In this document: one piece after another, positions 57,419 to 64,000 of the stretch
Layout of the letters: every line of letters begins with the position of its first letter
Position numbering within the stretch: the stretch's first letter is position 1
NCBI GenBank assembly: GCA_037693485.1
Contig: CM075354.1
Location: 95,043,001-95,107,000 of the forward strand
DNA length: 64,000 nucleotides
Source: Kitagawia praeruptora
Taxonomy: Eukaryota; Streptophyta; Magnoliopsida; Apiales; Apiaceae
Direction of reading: 5' to 3'
Notes under the pieces: generated by a model
What the model was told of the DNA's origin: nothing
Databases searched by the model: none
What the model saw: the letters and a program-made list of their open reading frames with translations, nothing else
Translations under genes and position numbers: made by a program

Positions 57419-57782
57419 GAGCAAGTCCAATAGATCCCTTATATGACCTCCTAACTCAAATTATAAGGAATAAGGTCTAAAATTGTGCTCCAATAGACTC
57501 TTAACTTTTCCTTAAAAAGTTAAGAGCATCATGTCATCCCTTATCTTAAGGGCTCCCTTATTTCACTTTTATCAATAAAATATTATTTTCTCTCCTCTTT
57601 CCAATTGTTTCCCTCTTTTTTGGTTCTTCCTTCCTTCCTTTTATTTATTATTTAATAATTATAAGGATCAAATATAAGTAAGCTTGTTGGAGTTGTCATA
57701 CCTTATAATATCCTAAATCACTAAGAACATAATATTTTATAGTATTTATAAGGAAAACACAAGGAGGCTGTTGGACTTGCTC
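57419..57782. mobile_element. Tourist-like (PIF/Harbinger) MITE, 364 bp
   Basis: Termini GAGCAAGTCCAATAG and CTGTTGGACTTGCTC are inverted, flanked by TAA on both sides (57416-57418 and 57783-57785). The 3-bp TAA target and TIR type fit PIF/Harbinger MITEs. It has no coding capacity. Confidence 0.87.
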
Positions 57783-58113
57783 TAAGTATATATTTTTGGT
57801 GTTCAGATTCCAGTACCTTCCAGTACCAGAATAAAAACCTGCAGGTCGTTCATTAGTCATTATGAACTTCTGAATTCTAATGGTTCTTTTATACCATTTC
57901 AATCAAATTAAGGCCATAAAATGAAGTCCATGACTTGTTAAATATCTGCATATTATATATATGTTAGAGCAAAACTATTGAATGGATTTTGCGAATAGAA
58001 ACCCTATAGCCATCCACCTATCATGTACCCTCTTATATCGTTTGTGTGAGATTTAGAAAGTTTGGAACTACATATATTTATTCGTAATTTGTTTGAGCTT
58101 TAAAGTTCGGAAC

Positions 58114-58119
<6 letters not shown>
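57783..58119. other. Unassigned sequence
   Basis: No recognisable gene or element was seen before the (TA)n(GA)n tract. Confidence 0.4.

Positions 58120-58155
<36 letters not shown>
58115..58155. repeat. (TA)n(GA)n microsatellite
   Basis: About ten TA units are followed by a run of about 12-13 AG units. They lie at the edge of the foldback element. Confidence 0.9.
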
Positions 58156-58156
<1 letters not shown>

Positions 58157-58420
58157 TTGCACTCCATGAAGAACACCTTATATAAAGAACACCTTAGATC
58201 TAATAGATCCAATGCCCCTGGCGGGGCCACCCAATACAAAAAGTTCTTATTTTTTTTGCCCTTCATCCATCCAGCAAAAAAAAAGTTACTGTTCATGATG
58301 ACGTCATCATGAACAGTATTTTTTTGTTGGATGGATAGAGGGTAAAAAAATAAGAACTTTTTGTATTGGGTGCCCTTGGCGGGGCCATTGGATCTATTGA
58401 AATAAATGATTTCACAGTCT
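58156..58420. mobile_element. Foldback/MITE-like hairpin element with perfect central palindrome
   Basis: Left-arm phrases (AATAGATCCAATG, CACCCAATACAAAAAGTTCT, TATTTTTTTTGCCC) return inverted in the right arm (58330-58400). The centre 58288-58317 is a perfect 30-bp palindrome containing TGACGTCA. The outer phrase ACTCCATGAAGAACACC reappears inverted as GTGTTCTTTATGGAGT at 63482-63497, immediately after a CACTA end. That CACTA may therefore have inserted into a copy of this family. Confidence 0.7.
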
Positions 58421-58465
58421 TCTTTATTGTTCTTACTGGTGCTGTGTATAGAGGCTTACTGGTAT

Positions 58466-58654
58466 TCAGTATGTAAAGATCATTTTAATATTCTTCTTGG
58501 GAACTGTTTGAAGACTTGCTACATCCCCCATATATGAAATTCGTTTACTAACAAGCACAGCAGTGTGGCCTTCCCTTGCGACTGGTCCCTCACCTCTTAT
58601 AGATGGGGACCTCCATCTATTCGATGTTGTAATATTTATCCAAAAAAAGAACAA
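58466..58654 (-). pseudogene. Captured kelch-repeat exon (second)
   Basis: The minus-strand frame reads SNRWRSPSIRGEGPVAREGH followed by TAVLVSKRI. A one-base shift gives FIYGGCSKSSNSSQEEY, a stop, then NDLYILNT. These are the strand motifs of a kelch blade (P-x-R-x-x-H and F-x-x-GG). Frameshift and stop show decay. I found no clear acceptor before it. Confidence 0.8.
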
Positions 58655-58795
58655 AAATCAATTATTTTAATAAAATAATGATAAATCTATAACTTGTCAA
58701 CTACTGTTCATTTCTAACCAAAAGAACATAAAATAGTAGGCTATTAAGCGGTATCAACAAGAAAATATGTAGCAGCAGTATAATAGGATGCTCAC

Positions 58796-58945
58796 AGGTG
58801 TAAAATATGTGCAAATCCTTAAGAGGGTTTGTTCCATTTGTGCCCCCAAAGATGAACAGATTATCATCTACTACAGTACAACTGTGACTATCTCTTGGCT
58901 TAGGTTGTTCTCCATGTACCGTAGGCTCACTCCATGTTTTGTTAG
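58796..58945 (-). pseudogene. Captured kelch-repeat exon (first)
   Basis: On the minus strand, acceptor AATCAG and donor GTGAGC bound a 150-bp exon encoding NKTWSEPTVHGEQPKPRDSH followed by SCTVVDDNLFIFGGTNGTNP and LKDLHIFYT. It is a complete, open kelch unit of the cytosolic galactose-oxidase-like kelch family. Its first two bases CT combine with the last base A of the HSP70 exon to give a Thr codon, so splicing from the HSP70 exon stays in frame. Confidence 0.85.
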
Positions 58946-59403
58946 CTGATTAAAGTCATACAAAAATAAACTACATTAAATTTCAACACAACCATTAAGG
59001 GCTAAATATAACAGCATAGGCCATGACAATTAACCTCAAGATCATTTGTTTATTTGGGATCGATCAAACTATATTACTAAAGAAAAAAATCTTGATTATT
59101 TGCAACTTTGAAATGCCTATATGCGATTCTCTGTTACATTTGGCAGAGCTATATATTAATTAAAATTTAAAGAAAAAAGCTTTACTGGGTGATTTCACTT
59201 CTGGGTAGCTACACTGTGCTTAAAAACCTTGAATATTGGTCTTCTGATTTATATGTGCAAGTGCAACAATAACAGATAATATGCATTATGTGGTTATGAC
59301 ATATAGTTTTATTGGTTCGACCATTTCAAAATGCAGAACTATGAACCATAAATCAGATTCCAACCAAGACTTATCGAAAACATAGAGTACGTAGTGAACT
59401 TAC

Positions 59404-59614
59404 TAAAGATGTTATTATTAGGATTCATCCCTCCCTGGCCATAGGCAGCATCACCAATTAGAACCTCTGAATTAGAAAAAGCCACACAAGGAGTTATCCT
59501 GCTACCATGATCATTGGCAATGATTTCAACATGGTTACCTTGCCAAACTCCTACACACGAGTACATGGTTCCAAGATCAATTCCAATTGCAGGTCCTTCT
59601 CCTTCTCCAGACAT
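59404..59614 (-). pseudogene. Captured HSP70 first exon
   Basis: The minus-strand frame reads MSGEGEGPAIGIDLGTMYSC, VGVWQGNHVEIIANDHGSRI and LIGDAA...MNPNNNIF, then the consensus donor GTAAGT. This is exon 1 of cytosolic HSP70, including phosphate-binding loop 1 (GIDLGTxxS), and it ends at the position of the conserved HSP70 intron. It is 211 bp and open. A conserved Thr is Met here (GTMYS). An acceptor (ATTACAG) lies just before the ATG, suggesting a 5' leader intron. The ATPase and substrate domains are absent; downstream come kelch exons instead. Confidence 0.9.
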
Positions 59615-60340
59615 TCTGTAATATCAAAGCATAAAAGTGTAAATAGAAACTCAAATTAGGAGAAAGAGATTTTTTGTCCAAATGAGAAGAACCTTACAAA
59701 GCATAAAAGTGTAAAGATAATGACTGTAGAGAGAAGAACCTTACAAAGCTCATATACATAGAGAGAGAGAGAGTAATAGAGAGAAGGCATATTTATATAC
59801 ATAACATATATAATAGTATAAACGTAGCAACAAATAACAATACACACACTTATAGTAGTGCTCATCCATATCGAAATGGGGTAATACCTCTAAATCCAAA
59901 GTCCAAACCGAAGAAGCCCCGAAATCGAAAAGAGAGATCTATTAGTTGAAGCTTAAGTAAAGAAATCGAATGGATTGAACTCAAAATGAAGAACCCTAAT
60001 TTGAAAAAAGCCCTAAAATGAAGAACCCCCAATTTGAAGAAGATAATGTCTCAACCCGAAGCCCTAATCAATTGGGAACCGAGACGGTCGATAGTGAGAG
60101 TGTGAGTGTGAAATTTCAGTCGGGCTCTACCTTTTGTTGCTAACAAAATTTCTATGCGCCAGTCAATATAAGTACAAATATGAGAGAAGCAAGTGAGGGT
60201 ATTTGGGTTTGAGAGAAGTAAGATGGGCGGTTGTTGAAAAATAAGGGGGAAGTAGAAGGGGAATTGAAATGGGAAGAGGGAAATGAAATTTTAATTTAGG
60301 GGGGAAATGAATATTTGGTTGAGGGGGAAGTAAGAGCACA
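59615..60340 (-). promoter_or_regulatory. Promoter-like segment and leader upstream of the HSP70-kelch exons
   Basis: In minus sense this precedes the HSP70 exon. It has a duplicated block (GAAGAACCTTACAAAGC twice, 59688 and 59733), GA repeats, phrases CCCTAATTTGAA and AACCCCCAATTTGAAGAA, and GAAATTTCAGTCG at 60110-60122, then G-rich AGGGGGGAAAT blocks. The order matches 46150-46665 in the other CACTA element. Promoter function is inferred. Confidence 0.4.
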
Positions 60341-60719
60341 TGAAATAAATTTTGCTTGATTAAAAATTTGGGAGAAAATAAAATTATTTAAAATATCTTT
60401 AATATTTATAAAAGTCTAATTATTTGTTAATTTGGTAGATTCAAAATTTTAATAAAAAATATATTTTGGGTTCCTCGAAAGTCAAACCAAGTTTTGTTAA
60501 TATTAATTAGTTCTAAAAGCAAATAATTATTCAATTTTGAAGATTTATATTATAAAATCATATAAGAAAAACTTGAAAATTTCTAAAGTTTTTTTGCACA
60601 TCACTAAAATAATTAGATATTAAAATCAGCATGGTTGGATCGTAGAAAAAATACATTAAAAAAATAAATCATGTTCAATCGAGACGATACTAGTTAGAGG
60701 GAGTAGTACTTTTAGCGGA

Positions 60720-62520
60720 TGTAACTAGTGCTTTGTCACATATTGTTGTTTCTATTTTTTTTAAAATATTTCTCGACAATCCAACCATATGGATGTCAAG
60801 ATATATCTAATATAATGATATTTAAAAAATAAAAAATTAAATTGGTTTATTAAATTTAATATTTAAAAAACGAAGTGGTCTTGCTAAACGAAGTGGTTAT
60901 TTGTCAAATATCGTTGTCTCGAGTGATACCAGACAACGATTTTGGACAAATAAATCGTTGTCTGATAATAGACAACGCTATTTTAACAAATACAGTTGTA
61001 ATGTGAAGCTTCAGACAACGATACGTTATAAAGATACCGTTGTCTGACACTAGTTATGTTTTTTTAACATAAATATAAATTAACATAATAAATTTGAAAA
61101 TATTTAATAATACATTCAGTCACATTTCTCGACGATCCAAATGTACGAATGTCAAGATATATCTACTATATTGATATTCCCAAATTTTCAAAAAATAAAA
61201 AATTGATTTGGTTGGAGATATTAGTAGATCACTAGTATATTGACTAGTACTCGTAACTAGTGCTTTGTCACGGATTGTTATTTCTATTTTTTTAAAAATA
61301 TTTCACGACAATCCAACCTTAAGGATGTCAAGATATATGTAATATATTGATATTCCCAAATTTTCATAAAATAAATAATTGATTTTGTTGGAGATCTTAG
61401 TAGATCACTAGTTTATTGTCTAGTACCCATAACTAGTGCATTGTCACGGATTGTTGTTTCTATTTTTTAAAAAATATTTCTCGATAATCCAACCTTAAGG
61501 ATGTCAAGATACATCTAATATAATGATATTCATAAATTTTCAAAAAATAAAAAATTAATTTGGTTTGTAAAATTTAATATTTAATAAACAAAGTGGTCTT
61601 GATAAACGAAGTGGTTATTTGTCAAATACCGATGTTTCGAGTGATACCAGATAACGATTTTGGACAAATAAACCGTTGTCTGATAATAGACAATGCTATT
61701 TTAACAAATACAGTTGTAATGTGAAGCTTCAGACAACGATACGTTATAAAGATACCGTTGTCTGACACTAGTTATGTTTTTTTTAACATAAATATAAATT
61801 AACATAATAAATTTGAAATTTTTTAATGATATATTCAGTCACAATTCTCGACGATCCAAACGTATGAATGTCAAGATATATCTACTATATTGATATTCCC
61901 AAAATTTCAAAAAATAAAAAATTGATTTGGTTGGAGATCTTAGAAAATCACTAGTACATTGACTAGTACCCGTAGCTAGTGCTTTGTCACGGATTGTTGT
62001 TTCTATTTTTTTTAAAATATTTCACGACAATCCAACCTTAAGGATGTCAAGATATATCTAATATATTGATATTCCCAAATTTTCATAAAATAAATAATTG
62101 ATTTGGTTGGAGATCTTAGTAGAACACTAGTATATTGACTAGTACCCGTAACTAGTGCTTTTTCTCGGATTGTTGTTTCTATTTTTTAAAAAATATTTCT
62201 CGATAATTCAACCTTAAGGATGTCAAGATACATCTAATATAATGATATTCACAAATTTTCAAAAAATAAAAAATTAATTTGGTTTGTAAAATTTAAAATT
62301 TAATAAACGAAGTGGTCTTGCTAAACGAAGTGGTTATTTGTCAAATACCGTTGTCTCGAGTGATACCAGACAATGATTTTGGACAAATAAACCGTTGTCT
62401 GATAACAGACAACGCTATTTTAACAAATATAGTTGTAATGTGAAGATTTAGACAACAATACGTTATAAAGATACCGTTGTCTCGAGTGATACCAGACAAC
62501 GATTTCGGACAAATAAACCG
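60720..62520. repeat. Long tandem repeats (period about 715 bp) in the CACTA element
   Basis: Three copies (near 60730, 61440 and 62157) share TGTTGTTTCTATTTTTT, CGAAGTGGTTATTTGTCAAA and GTTGTCTCGAGTGATACCAG. A shorter block with TGTCACGGATTGTT lies between copies at 61262 and 61981. The third copy ends in an extra GTTGTCTCGAG unit. Confidence 0.85.
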
Positions 62521-62529
62521 TTGCCTAAT

Positions 62530-63010
62530 AACAACTAATATTTTCTTAATCTAACGGCTAATATTTAATCTCATTTCAATCAAGGGCTCTTATTTCGCCA
62601 CCTCAGCAATCCAGGTGAAAGATTTTCCACCAATCACGTGTGGTCACATCAGACAACGGTTTATTTGTAAAATGCTTGTATAAATAAGGTTATGACAACA
62701 GTTTAAATTCCAAAAAGCTTGTCTGAAAGTGTTGAAGACAACGGTTTAATATAAAAACCCGTTGTGTGAAAACATATATATATATTCTTAATCTAACGGC
62801 TAATATCTAATCGCATTTCAATCAAGGGCTCTTATTTCGACACTTCAGCAATCCACGTGAAAATTTTTCCACCAATCACATGCTGTCACATCAGACAACG
62901 TTTTATTTGTAAAACGCTTGTATGAATGAGTTTATGACAACAGTTTAAATTTTTAAAAGCTTGTCTGAAAGTGATGAAGACAACGATTTAATGTACAAAA
63001 CCATTGTGTG
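62530..63010. repeat. Duplicated subterminal block of the CACTA element
   Basis: TTCTTAATCTAACGGCTAAT through GTCACATCAGACAACG occurs at about 62540 and again about 250 bp later. Confidence 0.8.
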
Positions 63011-63083
63011 TTGCATGCAATTCAGACAACAGTGTTCACATACCATTATCTGATTACATTTTATACAACGTCTATCAAAATAC

Positions 63084-63170
63084 TTGTCTGATTTTAACAA
63101 CGTTTTTTGAAAGCATTGTCTGAAGTTTCTTCAGACAATGCTTTCAAAAAGCGTTGTTAAAATCAGACAA
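63084..63170. repeat. Near-perfect 42-bp inverted repeat with 3-nt loop
   Basis: Arms 63084-63125 and 63129-63170 pair at 41 of 42 positions around TTT. Each arm carries two CAGACAA motifs. RNA from either strand would fold into a long hairpin. Confidence 0.9.
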
Positions 63171-63479
63171 TAGTATTTGGTCACTATTGTGTGACTACTT
63201 TTGAAGCAATATCTGATAAAAACAGGTGTCTAAGTTTTACAACACTTTTGAGGACCATTGTAAGACAAACTATTAGACAACACTACTTTCAAAAACCGTT
63301 GTAAAACGGATGTCAATTTTGATCTTCTAGACAACACTTTTTAAAACTATCGTTAAGTTCATGATCAGACAATACATCGAAAAGCTTGAAAAAAAACCGT
63401 TGTGTGAACATTTCAGCCAACGTTTTTTCATCGAAGTGTTGTCTGATGAGTGTCGTCTGATTCAAAAATTCTTGTAGTG

Positions 63480-64000
63480 GAGTGTTCTTTATGGAGTAAT
63501 GACCTATATATATATATACATCAGCTGATCATAAGAGCAAACTGTTATGCCATAATTTTGGCATGTCTAATAATCTCCCAAATTTCTAATAGTTATTAAT
63601 TATTAATTCAGATTAATAATTATTATTTAATCGCTAAATTTATCCTCTCTCTGAAATGAGGAAAGAATCAATCCCAATCAATCAATAACGGAAAATATCT
63701 CCAAAAGATATTCTTCAAATCAGGAAGATATAACAACGATAAGATTAAATCATATAAAATCAGTAATTACCCAGATTAACGAAGTTTATCCCTAAAGTCT
63801 CTAAGGGATAGACACAAATCAATTTCACAGAACTACGTGGGCTTGATCCTATATAAACATAGGTACGTAGGCATCTTGGTATGTGGCGATGGATACACGA
63901 GACAAATCGAGATACTTGCCAAGTCCAGCCCCCTCTTTTTTCATAAACCCTAATCCCCTAAAACAACCATATATTCATAATTTCGCTCTACTATTTTAGC
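63480..64000. other. Right edge: MITE remnant and probable LTR-type sequence
   Basis: The first 35 bp match, inverted, the outer part of the foldback element at 58156. The rest has no ORF. ACTACGTGGGCTTGATCC, TATATAAACATAGGTACGTA and CGAGACAAATCGAGATACTT resemble, from memory, the TATA-proximal part of plant LTRs. Another retroelement may start to the right. Confidence 0.35.

Larger units (their letters stand above)
58466..63479. mobile_element. CACTA element with captured HSP70-kelch exons (left end not found)
   Basis: The right end is TTCAAAAATTCTTGTAGTG at 63479, followed by GAG. Subterminal motifs CAGACAACGGTTT/AACCGTTGTCTGA are dense from 60900 to 63470. Tandem long repeats and host exons fill the interior. 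No CACTACAAGAA left terminus preceded by GAG was found, so the left limit given is only the outermost captured exon. It shares motif type with the fragment at 56253-57059. Confidence 0.7.

Noticed and set aside
1..64000. CRISPR arrays, bacterial operons, rRNA or a plastid/mitochondrial insert
   Set aside because: Repeats here are transposon subterminal or tandem repeats without regular spacers, and no organellar or ribosomal sequence was recognised.

Overview
The window is a piece of an angiosperm nuclear genome, most likely a eudicot. It is AT-rich, has spliced exons with GT-AG introns, and consists almost entirely of nested transposable elements of plant type. I could not identify the species. 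No intact host gene, tRNA, rRNA or CRISPR is visible. The host genes present are one broken RAD5B-like locus and several exon fragments carried by transposons.

Layout. Positions 1-5900 are the 3' part of a Ty3/gypsy element of Athila/Tat type with a gag-protease frame, no pol, and a 1.5 kb 3' LTR. Positions 7307-7419 and 33246-33570 are consecutive exons of a degenerate RAD5B-like SNF2/RING gene. The intron between them is interrupted by a Helitron (7475-33193, about 5.4 kb without later insertions). The Helitron carries an eight-exon RPA1-like gene and a captured two-pore K+ channel fragment. The RPA gene was broken by two reverse-oriented solo LTRs (9921-24015 and 25011-31218), each with a 5-bp target duplication. 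Those LTRs hold a Ty1/copia element (10180-17764), a copia solo LTR, two hAT-like MITEs and another inverted-repeat element.

From 33810 comes a CACTA-like element rich in G-boxes. It is interrupted by a long-LTR Ty3/gypsy element (35822-55933, LTR 4.1 kb). The 5' LTR of that element holds a non-autonomous LTR element (36901-42017, itself holding a MULE at 40116-41703) and a CACTA element (42603-46812) carrying exons of an RBK-type kinase. The 3' LTR lacks both insertions and so preserves the empty sites. After the 3' LTR the internal region starts again and is cut off at 56252.

From 56253 to 63479 are right ends of two more CACTA elements whose subterminal repeats contain CAGACAACG. One carries, on the minus strand, an HSP70 first exon followed in compatible splice phase by a kelch exon. 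A Tourist-like MITE and a long hairpin lie between.

The genes do not form a pathway. The value of the window is a readable insertion history and at least four independent captures of host gene fragments (K+ channel, receptor-like kinase, HSP70/kelch, poly(A)-binding protein) by three kinds of transposon. The most interesting candidate is the HSP70-kelch chimera, together with signs that two CACTA elements share a promoter-like module next to their captured exons.
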